Positions 14,930 to 23,574 of a stretch of 64,000 nucleotides of DNA are shown one piece after another. The translations under genes and the position numbers were made by a program. Source of the DNA: Bact-08 sp964533215 (GTDB taxonomy: Bacteria; Bacteroidota; Bacteroidia; Bacteroidales; UBA932); assembly GCA_964533215.1 (NCBI GenBank), contig CAZHLJ010000008.1:44732-108731 (forward strand). The letters are read 5' to 3'. Under the pieces are notes generated by a model. The model did not search any database. It was given only the letters and a program-made list of their open reading frames with translations, and was not told the DNA's origin. Position 1 is the first letter of the stretch. Each line of letters opens with the position of its first letter.

Positions 14930-16597
14930 ATGGAATGGATAAGAACACTTTTTTTCAGCGAGGGTGTTGCTCAGTCAATTATTATATTAGCAACTGTAAT
15001 CACTTTTGGAATTCTTTTAGCTAAGATAAAAATAGCCAAAATCTCTTTTGGGGTAACATGGATACTTTTTGTGGGTATAACATTCAGCCACTTCGGACTA
15101 TCTATTAATCCGGAAATACTGCATTTTGTCAAAGAGTTTGGGCTCATACTGTTTGTCTATTCGGTCGGACTTCAGGTCGGACCTGGTTTTTTTTCCTCTT
15201 TGAAAAAGGGAGGACTCCAATTAAACCTGCTTGCAGCAAGCATTGTTTTGCTTGGTGTACTTGTAACTTTGGGAATATATATAATTACAGGACTTCCGAT
15301 CTCCACTATGGTGGGAATCCTATCAGGAGCCATTACCAACACTCCGGGATTGGGCGCAGCGCAGCAGACATATCTGGAAATGAACGGAGTGAACGATCCA
15401 AGCATAGCAACAGGATATGCACTTGCATACCCGTTGGGAGTTGTAGGAATAATCTTCTCAATGATTTGTATCAAATCCATATTCAGGATAAACCTTCAAA
15501 AAGAGAATGAGAAAATAACTGAACAGGAGAAAGAAAATCCAAACGAGACTATCAGGATGTCCGTAAAGGTCCTGAATCACTCTCTTTTTGGAAAATCAAT
15601 AGTAGATGTAAAACATCTTCTATCCAAAAGCTTTGTGATATCCAGAGTCTCTTCTGCCAGCCATCCCGTGAAAATAGCTTCAGCAAACTATATTATAAGC
15701 GAGGGTTGCAAGTTGCTTATTGTTGCTCACAAGAAGGATCAGGATCTGATAATTGCCTTTTTCGGAGAGGCTGTGGAGATGAGTGATGATGATTGGGGTA
15801 TCAACGATAATGCTATTGTCCCAAGAAGGGTACAGGTTACTGAAAACAGCGTAAACGGAAAAAGCCTTTCTGATCTCAGGCTTGGTAAGGCGTTTGGAAT
15901 TACAGTAACCAGAGTCAACCGTGCGGGGGTAGATCTTCTGGCCACATCCAACCTTAAGCTTCAGATAGGAGACAGGCTGACAATTGTAGGAACACAGACA
16001 AGTATAGATGCTGCTGCGAAATTGCTTGGGAACTCTATGAAAAGGCTTAGAGAGCCCAATCTTGCTGCAATATTTCTAGGTATAGGCCTGGGTATTTTAT
16101 TGGGCAGCATTCCTTTCTTTATCCCTGGAATTCCTCAGCCAATCAAGCTTGGTCTTGCCGGAGGTCCGCTAATTGTAGCTATACTTATCAGCAAATTCGG
16201 GCCTAAGTATAAATTGGTCACATACACAACAATGAGTGCAAACCTTATGCTTAGGGAGGTAGGTATCTCCCTCTTCCTGGCTTGTGTTGGTCTGGATGCA
16301 GGTAAAGGCTTTGTAGAGACTATTGTAAACGGTGGTGGCGCTATGTGGATTTTATATGGAGCAATCATTACCATTGTACCACTTCTTATAGTCGGTTTTA
16401 TAGGCCGCTACTTCTGCAAGCTGGATTATTATACTATTATCGGATTGATTGCCGGCAGTACAACAGACCCACCTGCACTTGCATACTCAAACTCAATATC
16501 TTCAAATGACCTTCCTGCTGTCAGTTATGCAACTGTGTATCCTCTTACAATGTTCCTTAGAGTCTTGTCGGCACAGCTTCTCATACTTTTCGTCTGA
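14930..16597 (+). CDS. AspT/YidE-family putative antiporter with two TrkA_C domains
   Basis: 555 residues from MEWIRT; the ten residues upstream in frame look like 5' untranslated sequence. Two halves of hydrophobic helices (about 1-185 and 375-555) flank a cytoplasmic region holding two TrkA_C-like domains (MSVKVLNHSLFGKSIVDV and VQVTENSVNGKSLSDLRLGK). The repeated motif SGAITNTPGLGAAQQ in the first half and AGSTTDPPALAYSNS in the second is typical of the aspartate:alanine exchanger superfamily (TC 2.A.81). The substrate of this clade is not established. It is convergent with the WG-repeat lipoprotein (19 bases apart). Confidence 0.88.
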   Translation: MEWIRTLFFSEGVAQSIIILATVITFGILLAKIKIAKISFGVTWILFVGITFSHFGLSINPEILHFVKEFGLILFVYSVGLQVGPGFFSSLKKGGLQLNLLAASIVLLGVLVTLGIYIITGLPISTMVGILSGAITNTPGLGAAQQTYLEMNGVNDPSIATGYALAYPLGVVGIIFSMICIKSIFRINLQKENEKITEQEKENPNETIRMSVKVLNHSLFGKSIVDVKHLLSKSFVISRVSSASHPVKIASANYIISEGCKLLIVAHKKDQDLIIAFFGEAVEMSDDDWGINDNAIVPRRVQVTENSVNGKSLSDLRLGKAFGITVTRVNRAGVDLLATSNLKLQIGDRLTIVGTQTSIDAAAKLLGNSMKRLREPNLAAIFLGIGLGILLGSIPFFIPGIPQPIKLGLAGGPLIVAILISKFGPKYKLVTYTTMSANLMLREVGISLFLACVGLDAGKGFVETIVNGGGAMWILYGAIITIVPLLIVGFIGRYFCKLDYYTIIGLIAGSTTDPPALAYSNSISSNDLPAVSYATVYPLTMFLRVLSAQLLILFV

Positions 16598-16616
16598 TTG
16601 TACTGGCTTGTCGTCA

Positions 16617-18194
16617 CTAATTGCCTAACCTGAGAACAATTCTGTCTACACCGGTGGAGTCTATTGTAATGTTTGAGCCCGCTTGGGACGACATTGATTT
16701 TAGTATGTCCATTACTTTGCCACATCTGCCTGATGCTTTTCCGGTTAAGGTAATGTAGCAGCTTATGGCCTTTGCATTAGCAGATTCTGCAAATTTCCAG
16801 CCTACGACCTCATTATCGTAGTATCCCCTGCTCCACATGTCTCTCTTGAATACCCGCTCTCTTATAGGAGTTGCAAGCTGCGAAGAAAATTCCACAATCC
16901 TTTCAACCTTTATATTCCTTGTCTCTACCATATCCCTCATTGAATTTGTCCCTTTAAGCGATTCTTTGGACGGATATTTGAATTTTCCAAACATTTCACC
17001 TGCAGTTGTTCCCAGGGTAAGCTCATCTATGGAATTTGGGGTAATGCTATTGATCACACGTTTTACTTCAACGTCAATATCGAAATAATCAGATACGAAC
17101 ATCTCCTGTTGCCCATAATTGACTACTGTTGCATATTCGTTTGTATTCACCGGTTTTCCCTTTGCATCTATCAGGTTGAACTTGTTTCTCTCCTGAACAA
17201 AACATTTTCCTCCGAAGAATCCAACGAATGAGTCCATGAGAAAGTCCGAGACCTTCTCGTCCTTGATGTTTATCAGTGCGTATTTGTCTTTGTCTTTTGC
17301 AAAAAACAGTTGCCCCTCGGCATATTGGATATCCTGATATTTTGGCCTTATAATTACTTCTCCCGACTTGTCTATTACCCCGTATCCGTTACCATCGGAA
17401 AATATTGCATATCCTGCGGAGAAGGGCTTTACCGATACGAATTTGCCATTTGGCTTTATGATCTTCTCTCCTTTGATATTCATAAAGCCCCACTCGTTCA
17501 TCTGCGGAGTGTCCGTGAAACCTATAAGACCCTCGCTGAATCCGTCATGAATGGAAGATACTGTATTCTGAAAAGATATAATGGTTTGGCCTCCTTTGTC
17601 TATTACAGATATAAGCGGATTTGATGGGTTTTGACTGTTTGTCTCAGATACAATTGCATATCCCTCTTTAAACGGAAAAGCCTTGGTATAGGCAGGTTTG
17701 ATGACAACTTCCCCCTTTGTGTTGATGTATCCGCATTTTGAGTCGGCATCAATTATCTCAGCCATTCCCTCAGAAAAATTTGTGGCATATACAATTGCAG
17801 ATCCATTACACTCTGAGATTGCAAAAGCCTCCGAACCATCTTTGTTGATGAAAGAGATAGGGGAGTCCTTCTCTACAACAGGAGCCACCTCTTCAAGGAA
17901 AAGTCCGGCCTGAAGGTATGGACCGGCAACAAGTTTAGGCTGTTCTGCAGATGTGTAGTACTCAAAAAGACCATTTTGATTTTTTACTACAAAAAGTCCG
18001 TTTATTGCATTTGAAGGCATCTCCTCAAATTCATTTGCAAACAAGACTTTTCCGTCAGTTCCGATTAATCCCCATCTACCTTGCGGATCTTCCTGAAAAG
18101 GCAGATGCGTGAACCCTTTTTCATTTGTCCTCTGACAAGAGAAAATGGCAGCACTCATTACTATAAGTGCAGACATATAGACGATGTTTTTCAT
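16617..18194 (-). CDS. WG-repeat lipoprotein
   Basis: 525 residues. The signal peptide MKNIVYMSALIVMSAAIFSC ends in a lipobox Cys. Residues from about 30 to 350 form tandem WG (KWG) repeats: GRWGLIGTDGKVLF, CGYINTKGEVVIKP, EWGFMNIKGEKIIKP, GYGVIDKSGEVIIRP, KYALINIKDEKV and KFNLIDAKGKPV, which build a beta-propeller-like sensor or binding surface. The remaining 170 residues include TLGTTAGEMFGKFKYP and contain no motif I recognise. Probably periplasmic or surface exposed and lipid anchored. Ligand unknown. Its own promoter is likely (TATATTTG just upstream). Confidence 0.85.
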   Translation of the reverse strand: MKNIVYMSALIVMSAAIFSCQRTNEKGFTHLPFQEDPQGRWGLIGTDGKVLFANEFEEMPSNAINGLFVVKNQNGLFEYYTSAEQPKLVAGPYLQAGLFLEEVAPVVEKDSPISFINKDGSEAFAISECNGSAIVYATNFSEGMAEIIDADSKCGYINTKGEVVIKPAYTKAFPFKEGYAIVSETNSQNPSNPLISVIDKGGQTIISFQNTVSSIHDGFSEGLIGFTDTPQMNEWGFMNIKGEKIIKPNGKFVSVKPFSAGYAIFSDGNGYGVIDKSGEVIIRPKYQDIQYAEGQLFFAKDKDKYALINIKDEKVSDFLMDSFVGFFGGKCFVQERNKFNLIDAKGKPVNTNEYATVVNYGQQEMFVSDYFDIDVEVKRVINSITPNSIDELTLGTTAGEMFGKFKYPSKESLKGTNSMRDMVETRNIKVERIVEFSSQLATPIRERVFKRDMWSRGYYDNEVVGWKFAESANAKAISCYITLTGKASGRCGKVMDILKSMSSQAGSNITIDSTGVDRIVLRLGN

Positions 18195-18203
18195 AGAACT
18201 AAG

Positions 18204-18228
18204 TTTTTGTATATCAAATATACAAAAA
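18204..18228 (-). promoter_or_regulatory. -7 box and overlapping palindrome upstream of the WG lipoprotein
   Basis: The minus strand has TATATTTG (18222-18215), a perfect TAnnTTTG -7 element 20 bases before the ATG. It lies inside the palindrome TTTTTGTATA (18204-18213) / TATACAAAAA (18219-18228), which could be an operator. No clear TTTG -33 box at the right spacing. Confidence 0.45.
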
Positions 18229-18447
18229 TGTTAGAAACAATAATGTTTCGCTTTTCTATGATACTTATGCAGATAATTTAAGGTTTGGATTTCATTTATC
18301 AGACTAAGTTTCTCTTAAAAGGCTTTGGGAATTTTTCTTTATTTCCATATTTTAGTCATATTCGTTTCTAGAACCATTAAGAAATCAGGTCTTTCGGTTT
18401 TTAATTAGCCTCATATCAAAAATTAGTATAAAATGTTTTTTTTTACA

Positions 18448-18455
18448 TATTTTTG
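18448..18455 (+). promoter_or_regulatory. Possible -7 box for the peptide/fimbrillin unit
   Basis: TATTTTTG fits TAnnTTTG. It lies about 250 bases upstream of the small peptide ORF in a 514-base spacer (18195-18708) that otherwise holds only a decayed signal-peptide copy. No TTTG at the expected -33 distance. Confidence 0.35.
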
Positions 18456-18577
18456 TTATATAAAAGAAAACCTGAGAAGGTTAAATATCATAACACTCGT
18501 CGATAAATTACTTAGTGATGCTTTAGCCAAAACGGTTATTGCCTAATCTAAAGAAAATTTTAGAGTAGAGATTTGTT

Positions 18578-18690
18578 AATTTATAATATTAGAAATTATT
18601 AAACGAAAAAGACAATATATATATGGATGCTGTTACTGTTATCCCTTGTACTGATTTATACGTCTGTTTCTTACAGTGAAGATAATAAAA
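18578..18690 (+). pseudogene. Decayed duplicate of the fimbrillin-type signal peptide and its upstream region
   Basis: The sequence TAATTTATA...AAATTATTAAACGAAAAAG closely parallels the region just before and across the start of the lipoprotein at 18889. Translated from the former start (ATG is now ACG) it reads KKTIYIWMLLLLSLVLIYTS, then VSYSEDN, against MKKTINYAWTLSLMFLTLVF in the intact gene. The lipobox Cys has become Tyr, and the frame stops soon after. This is a relic of a tandem duplication, with the small peptide ORF now between the two copies. Confidence 0.65.
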
Positions 18691-18708
18691 ACCAATAGTA
18701 ATAAAAAT

Positions 18709-18864
18709 ATGGAAAAACAAAAAGACACTAATGATGAGCCATTTTACATGGGCTTCTGCTGTATAGGAGAAGCTTATATTTCACCTTCTATAGAGATTGT
18801 TGAAATTACAATCGAAAAGGGTTTTGCCGACTCTGCAGAAGGCTTTGGAGAAGGGACATGGTAA
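18709..18864 (+). CDS. Leader-like small peptide upstream of the fimbrillin lipoprotein
   Basis: 51 residues from the ATG at 18709, preceded by the A-rich AGTAATAAAAAT. A GTG start at 18676 would add 11 residues but looks less likely. The peptide has YISPSIEIVEIT in the middle and ends KGFADSAEGFGEGTW. The YxxPxI motif resembles RiPP leader motifs, and the Gly-rich acidic C-terminus resembles a core. But there is no Thr at -2 before the Gly, and the nearest acidic ring candidate would be Glu7. From memory, short Bacteroidales ORFs of this shape often precede fimbrillin-like genes; their role is unknown to me. It lies 24 bases before the lipoprotein and is probably cotranscribed with it. Confidence 0.6.
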   Translation: MEKQKDTNDEPFYMGFCCIGEAYISPSIEIVEITIEKGFADSAEGFGEGTW

Positions 18865-18888
18865 TTTATAACAATAAAAATTATTAAA

Positions 18889-20391
18889 ATGAAAAAGACA
18901 ATAAATTATGCATGGACTTTGTCACTGATGTTTCTGACATTGGTATTTATACCAGTCTCTTGCAACAAAGATGTTTCAAGCAAAAATCCACAGCTGATAA
19001 AAGTATCAGGAGAAGGTGCAGATGCAACCACAAAGACTACATTAAACGGACTTATCACCTCATGGATTGCAGGAACTGATATGGTTGGAATTTACTCAGA
19101 TAAGGCGCGTACAGCAGCTAACGGTGGGGGAAGTGTAATTGTAAATGCCCAATTTACGGCAGCAAGCAATGGTGTTATGTCAAACTTTACCGGAAACATG
19201 TATTGGGGAGAAGCAAACAGTGCTCACAAATTTTATGCATATTACCCATATTCGGCAGGTAGTGAATCAATGTCTGCTGTGCCTGTATCGCTTCCATCGA
19301 CACAGACTCAGGCAGAAAAGAACAATATAGCACATCTAGGAGCCCTTGATTTCATGATTGCCTCTCCACTTACAGTTACCTCTCCGGCCAATACCAACGC
19401 AGTGGCAGATGAAGTGAAATTTAATTATAATCATCTTTTCACCGTTCTTGAGTTTCAGATAAAAGGCTCTGGAAATCTCAAGGCTGTCAAATTAATGACA
19501 AATACAACTCTTGCATTCAGTGGCGGTACCATAGACATAACTCAGTCGAAACCGGCAAGTGGTACAGCCTATGCCTTTGCCTCGCAGACTGGAACATCAA
19601 GTGAGGTGACGACGACGCTTACAACTCCTGCCACTCTTACCTCTACCAATACAGATACAAAGGTATATATGGTTATCAATCCTAATACTCCAACCGGCAC
19701 ATGCATTATCGGACTATCTTCCGATGGTAATTCATGGCAATATATTTCTAAGGTTGCTCCTGTAGGTGGTTTTAAGCGCAGTATTAAGTATGTTGTTACA
19801 GTAGAAGCAGGTAGCGTAGAGTTTTTGGAAGTTGTAAGCTTAACAGGCAAGGTATGGATGGACAGGAATTTAGGTGCATCACGTGTTGCGTCAAGTAACA
19901 ACGATGAACAGGCATATGGTGATTTATATCAATGGGGCAGGCTGGCAGATGGCCACCAATTAAGGACCTTCGCAACCACTAACACATTGTCGGCTACCGA
20001 TGTGCCCGGGCATGCTTTTTTTATTTTAAACACATTAGTGCCTTTTGACTGGCGCAGCCCACAGAACAATAGCTTATGGCAAGGGGTGAGTGGAACAAAT
20101 AACCCTTGTCCGGCTGGATTTAGAATACCAACAAATGATGAATGGGATGAAGAGATAAATACTTGGACTTCAGGAGGTTTTGCAAGTGCCTTAAAACTAC
20201 CCTTGGCAGGCTACCGTTCACGTGTTGATGGCGTTCTTTACGACGTTGGTTCCTTAGGAAGATATTGGTCGAGTACCCCTGTATATATCAGCAACTCTTA
20301 CTATTTGATTGACAACAATGTATCTGCAAGCATGTCCGCTGACGAGATTGGTCGTGCTGACGGGTTATCTGTCCGCTGCATAAAGAATTAA
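18889..20391 (+). CDS. Fimbrillin-like lipoprotein with C-terminal FISUMP domain
   Basis: 500 residues. The signal peptide ends in a lipobox (LVFIPVSC). Residues from about 35 to 310 resemble the fimbrillin A-associated (Mfa-like) fold: ATTKTTLNG, WGEANSAHKFYAYYPY, and KFNYNHLFTVLEFQIKG. The C-terminal 180 residues form a FISUMP (Fibrobacter succinogenes major paralogous) domain with GKVWMDRNLGA, GDLYQWGR, CPAGFRIPTNDEWDE, LPLAGYRS, YWSS and SVRCIKN. Probably a surface-exposed lipoprotein, perhaps a fimbrial tip or accessory subunit. A terminator follows at 20437. No Mfa usher or stalk gene is adjacent. Confidence 0.85.
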   Translation: MKKTINYAWTLSLMFLTLVFIPVSCNKDVSSKNPQLIKVSGEGADATTKTTLNGLITSWIAGTDMVGIYSDKARTAANGGGSVIVNAQFTAASNGVMSNFTGNMYWGEANSAHKFYAYYPYSAGSESMSAVPVSLPSTQTQAEKNNIAHLGALDFMIASPLTVTSPANTNAVADEVKFNYNHLFTVLEFQIKGSGNLKAVKLMTNTTLAFSGGTIDITQSKPASGTAYAFASQTGTSSEVTTTLTTPATLTSTNTDTKVYMVINPNTPTGTCIIGLSSDGNSWQYISKVAPVGGFKRSIKYVVTVEAGSVEFLEVVSLTGKVWMDRNLGASRVASSNNDEQAYGDLYQWGRLADGHQLRTFATTNTLSATDVPGHAFFILNTLVPFDWRSPQNNSLWQGVSGTNNPCPAGFRIPTNDEWDEEINTWTSGGFASALKLPLAGYRSRVDGVLYDVGSLGRYWSSTPVYISNSYYLIDNNVSASMSADEIGRADGLSVRCIKN

Positions 20392-20436
20392 ATAGTCATT
20401 CTGACACTTCAGTCACTTTTCATACTTTAAACACCT

Positions 20437-20467
20437 TACCCGGCTCGCCCTATAGGTCAGCCGGGTA
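20437..20467 (+). terminator. Terminator after the fimbrillin/FISUMP gene
   Basis: Stem TACCCGGCT (20437-20445) with AGCCGGGTA (20459-20467), 13-base loop, followed by TTTGTAAATT. The rest of the 326-base spacer 20392-20717 is A/T-rich and shows nothing else I can name. Confidence 0.65.
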
Positions 20468-20717
20468 TTTGTAAATTATAGTAATGACAAATAATTTTTC
20501 AAAACTATTACTGTATTATTAGATAGATAACTTAGTGTAATTATCTACGAAATAAAAGTCCTCTATAAAATCTATCAACAAACACATTAATTTCATATGT
20601 TTTAAAAGTCTAATAATGAAATAATAAGAAATATTTTATTATATTCGAAGTCGGTATAGGTCTGCAATAGTTAGCACTTCATATAATGCCTTTTAACTAA
20701 TCAAAGCAATAATCAGT

Positions 20718-21211
20718 ATGAAAATTAAAATTCCGGCCATATTGCTTATCGGTCTTATATCAAAGAATACGGCACCAATCCTGGCCCAGTCAACTGACAA
20801 TAACCGCAGAGTAGAACTCACCATTCTTGAAAACTCGGAACAATACAGAAGCATCAAACCCAATGATTACTTTAACAAAATTCCGAATGCAAGTTCGGAC
20901 AAAGAATACAAGCAAGATCTCATAATGCCCGCTTTGAAGGACGCAATTGATTATGATATTAGTGAAAGTACGACAGGAAATTTATAGATAAGATAAATGA
21001 TGATGGCGGTGTTGATATATTGTTTGACCTTCATGACAATAGAAATTACATATGGAGAACAATTTTATTTTTTTATAATAAAGCAGATGTCAAATATGAC
21101 TCCAGAAGCGCTTTTATTATTGACTGGTAATATAAATTTAATAGAATGACCAATAGATATAATCCCGAAAATAGTAATGTGGCAGTAGATCTGTTTAACG
21201 ATACTATATAA
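20718..21211 (+). pseudogene. Broken secreted-protein gene of unknown family
   Basis: The first 89 residues are open (MKIKIPAILLIGLISKNTAP, with a signal-peptide-like start and a cleavage context ILAQS). They contain EQYRSIKPNDYFNKIPNASS. The frame then breaks near 20965: a coherent continuation YDRKFIDKINDDGGVDILFD runs in another frame to DW at 21127. There an in-frame TAA interrupts it before YKFNRMTNRYNPENSNVAVD, ending at 21211. One frameshift plus one stop point to recent decay. I do not recognise the family. Confidence 0.65.
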
Positions 21212-21313
21212 ACTTTGGCTTGTGCCGACCCGTCAGGTGGTATCACTCCGGAGGGATGCAGTTTCCGGTTTTCAGGCAAGGAGATTGAGAGTGTGACCGG
21301 CAAGCCGTGGCGT
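21212..21313 (+). pseudogene. Short fragment resembling an Rhs-associated core
   Basis: In frame after the preceding stop the sequence reads DPSGGITPEGCSFRFSGKEI, then ESVTGKPWRF and a stop. The FRFSGKE-x-x-x-x-TG pattern resembles the core of Rhs-associated proteins (FSGKExDxETG), but the hallmark YFGARYY does not follow. If correct, it is a scrap of a polymorphic-toxin gene. The match is short, so the call is weak. Confidence 0.35.
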
Positions 21314-21617
21314 TTTTAGTGTAAATCAGATATTTGATGATAACGAAAGAGCTGTTTGGTATAAGATGCTTTATTATCTTGAAACTCCATGGGATAATTA
21401 TTTTGTTGGTAAATTGACATATAAGATGCCTGTATTCAAAAATGTAACTTTAAGCAGTGATACATTCAAACGAATCAAGGAGAAAGCGGTCACCCCAAAT
21501 GGACTTTGCCTTTTAATTAAATTTGAGTATTTTGTTAATGAAATGACAGTAAAGTACAAAGATGGAACATTCAGGAATATTGTTCATTTAGCCGATTATG
21601 TAATTTCTGTACCCTGA
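21297..21617 (+). pseudogene. C-terminal fragment of an unknown protein
   Basis: The open frame 21297-21617 reads RGVFSVNQIFDDNERAVWYK and continues MLYYLETPWDNYFVGKL, with an ATG at 21366 that would give 83 residues, ending HLADYVISVP. It overlaps the end of the Rhs-like fragment in a different frame and has no clear start signal, so it is more likely the surviving tail of a disrupted gene than a functional ORF. It could belong to the same broken gene as 20718-21211 or be an immunity-type tail. It stops 33 bases before the second lasso cyclase. Confidence 0.45.
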
Positions 21618-21637
21618 CTATGCTGTTACTAGACTTC

Positions 21638-21652
21638 ATACTTTAATTTTAT
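21638..21652 (+). promoter_or_regulatory. Shared 15-base motif at the start of lasso cyclase 2
   Basis: ATACTTTAATTTTAT runs into the ATG at 21651. The identical 15 bases recur just before the start of precursor 2 (23559-23573). TACTTTAA partly resembles a -7 box but is too close to the start for a usual leader. It is probably a translation-initiation or regulatory element. Confidence 0.4.
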
Positions 21653-23531
21653 GAGTGCAATATTTGGAATTGTCAACAAAAAAAGAAAGCCTGTCATGAC
21701 TGATGGCATAAATGCAATGTTATCTGTCATGTCATATCGTGCCGTAGATGGGGAAAAAACCTGGATAGATAATAATGTGAGTTTTGGTCATTGCCTTCTT
21801 AAAACTTATCCGCAACAAGAATATGAACATTATCCGCTGTCTCTTTTAACATGCACGATTACTGCAGATGCACGTTTGGATAATCGTGAGGAACTTGCCA
21901 CATTATTGGGTATAAATAAGGCTGTCTTGGATAAAACCAGCGATCCGGAAATCATCCTATTTGCCTATAAACGCTGGGATGAAAATTGCGTAAACTATTT
22001 AGATGGAGAGTTTGCCTTTGTAATATGGGATTCAGATAAGCTTAAGATATTTGCAGCAGTCGACAAGATAGGCTTTCGTCCTCTCTTTTATTATGATTCC
22101 TCAGAGATGTTCATATTCTGCAGTGAAATAAAAGGCATAGTTGCAGCTAAACCTAAACCAAACTATTTTAATGAAGAGAGCCTGATTGAATACTTTTATC
22201 GAAAGGGAACACCTAAAAATACTTATAATAGTGAGATTTTTGCATTGTGTGGCGGAAACGTCTTGACATTGCAGGATGATAGAGTGGCTTGCCGTAAGTA
22301 TTGGGACCTTAAGACTACTGGAAAGTACTCTTTCAAAAAAGATGACGATTGGTATGACTGTGCGAGGGAGTTACTTTTCCGTGCTGTTGAAAAACGGCTG
22401 AATCCAAATATACCAACAGGCATAACGCTAAGTGGAGGACTTGATTCTACCAGTATAGCCTGCATACTCTCAGAACAACTTAGGAGGAAAAATAAGCCTC
22501 TCTATGCTTTTTCTTCTGTGCTGCCCACTGATTATAATGGTATTGATCAGGACGAACGGAAGTATATTGAAATTGTTGGAAAGCATTGTCCTAATATTAT
22601 TCAAACTTATGTCGAGGCTCCGGATGTAGGGCCATATACAAATTTGGACGAGGCATTTAGAATTGAGGAGACGTTTCCAAACACTTTCTTTTATATGGAT
22701 AAGGCTTTGTTGGAAGCTGCATATAAAATGAATGTGAAATCTCTCTTTTCTGGATTTGGGGGAGACTTTTGGATTTCTTGGAAGGGTGATACTGTTATTT
22801 ATGAACTTATTAAAAAAGGAGAATTATTCGAAGCATTAGCTCTTATGAATAAGTTTAGGATGGAAGACCGTAAACCTTTTTATCGCATAGCATTGAGCAA
22901 TTATTTATGCCAAAGTAAAACTTGCCGTTTTTTGAAAGAAAAGATACTTTTTAACAAAAGTAAATTAGTGGAAAATAATCTGCTAAAAATTAAATTAAAG
23001 GATGTTGGTGTATCTTATAATTGTTATAATCTCCAAATGCAAGACATAGTAAATACAGGGCAAATTGGAAGAATAACAGGAATGTTGGTGAATAGAAACA
23101 GTCATTATTTGAGCGATTCTCTGATTCCTTTATTTGATAAGGACTTGTTGACCCTTTTAAGTGATATGCCTTTATCACTCCATTTGAAAAACGGACAGAG
23201 AAGAAATGTTTTGCGGGAGGCAATGAAGGATTATATTCCGGCACAAATTCGCAGCAGAAAAGACAAGATGCCTTTTAGCCCTGATTATAAAAGTCGAATT
23301 CTAAGAGAAACGGAGTTTTATGAAAACACAATAGAATCAATAAAAAACGACCAACTATTCACTCAATACATGAATTTGCCAAATGTGATTGAAGTACTAA
23401 ATCTTGCGATACATAATAATGTAAATTCTGAATATAAAAATACAATATATAATAAAATGGCACATATAGTAATAGCTCAATATTTAATAATGGCTTTGAA
23501 TAAGAGTGGTTATAACTTTAAAGCATTTTAA
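21651..23531 (+). CDS. Lasso cyclase (asparagine-synthetase-like), locus 2
   Basis: 626 residues. It has the same architecture as the cyclase at 11261-13156: an N-terminal amidotransferase-like domain beginning MSAIFGIV with no Cys2, conserved GHCLLKTYPQQ and CTITADARLDNR, and a synthetase domain with SGGLDS at 261-266. By eye, identity to the first cyclase is high through ring-closing segments such as KHCPNIIQTYVEAP and FGGDFWISWKG, and falls in the C-terminal third, where substrate specificity could lie. A precursor follows 43 bases downstream. No B1, B2, kinase or sulfotransferase accompanies it, so those from cluster 1 must act in trans if this locus is active. Confidence 0.88.
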   Translation: MSAIFGIVNKKRKPVMTDGINAMLSVMSYRAVDGEKTWIDNNVSFGHCLLKTYPQQEYEHYPLSLLTCTITADARLDNREELATLLGINKAVLDKTSDPEIILFAYKRWDENCVNYLDGEFAFVIWDSDKLKIFAAVDKIGFRPLFYYDSSEMFIFCSEIKGIVAAKPKPNYFNEESLIEYFYRKGTPKNTYNSEIFALCGGNVLTLQDDRVACRKYWDLKTTGKYSFKKDDDWYDCARELLFRAVEKRLNPNIPTGITLSGGLDSTSIACILSEQLRRKNKPLYAFSSVLPTDYNGIDQDERKYIEIVGKHCPNIIQTYVEAPDVGPYTNLDEAFRIEETFPNTFFYMDKALLEAAYKMNVKSLFSGFGGDFWISWKGDTVIYELIKKGELFEALALMNKFRMEDRKPFYRIALSNYLCQSKTCRFLKEKILFNKSKLVENNLLKIKLKDVGVSYNCYNLQMQDIVNTGQIGRITGMLVNRNSHYLSDSLIPLFDKDLLTLLSDMPLSLHLKNGQRRNVLREAMKDYIPAQIRSRKDKMPFSPDYKSRILRETEFYENTIESIKNDQLFTQYMNLPNVIEVLNLAIHNNVNSEYKNTIYNKMAHIVIAQYLIMALNKSGYNFKAF

Positions 23532-23558
23532 ATTATTCATAGTATATTTGCTTTAATT

Positions 23559-23573
23559 ATACTTTAATTTTAT
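23559..23573 (+). promoter_or_regulatory. Shared 15-base motif upstream of lasso precursor 2
   Basis: ATACTTTAATTTTAT, one base before the ATG at 23575 and identical to 21638-21652. Together with CTTTAATTAT just upstream it forms a local near-repeat. Confidence 0.4.
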
Positions 23574-23574
23574 T

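Noticed and set aside
18676..18708. GTG start for the small peptide
   Set aside because: The ATG at 18709 has a better A-rich leader and gives the usual layout for such peptides.
18709..18864. Firm call as a third lasso precursor
   Set aside because: No Thr at -2, ring position would be Glu7, and no cyclase is adjacent; kept as a leader-like peptide only.
11261..23531. Calling the two asparagine-synthetase-like genes asnB
   Set aside because: No Cys2, two similar copies each followed by a short peptide gene, and B1/B2 next to one of them favour lasso cyclases.
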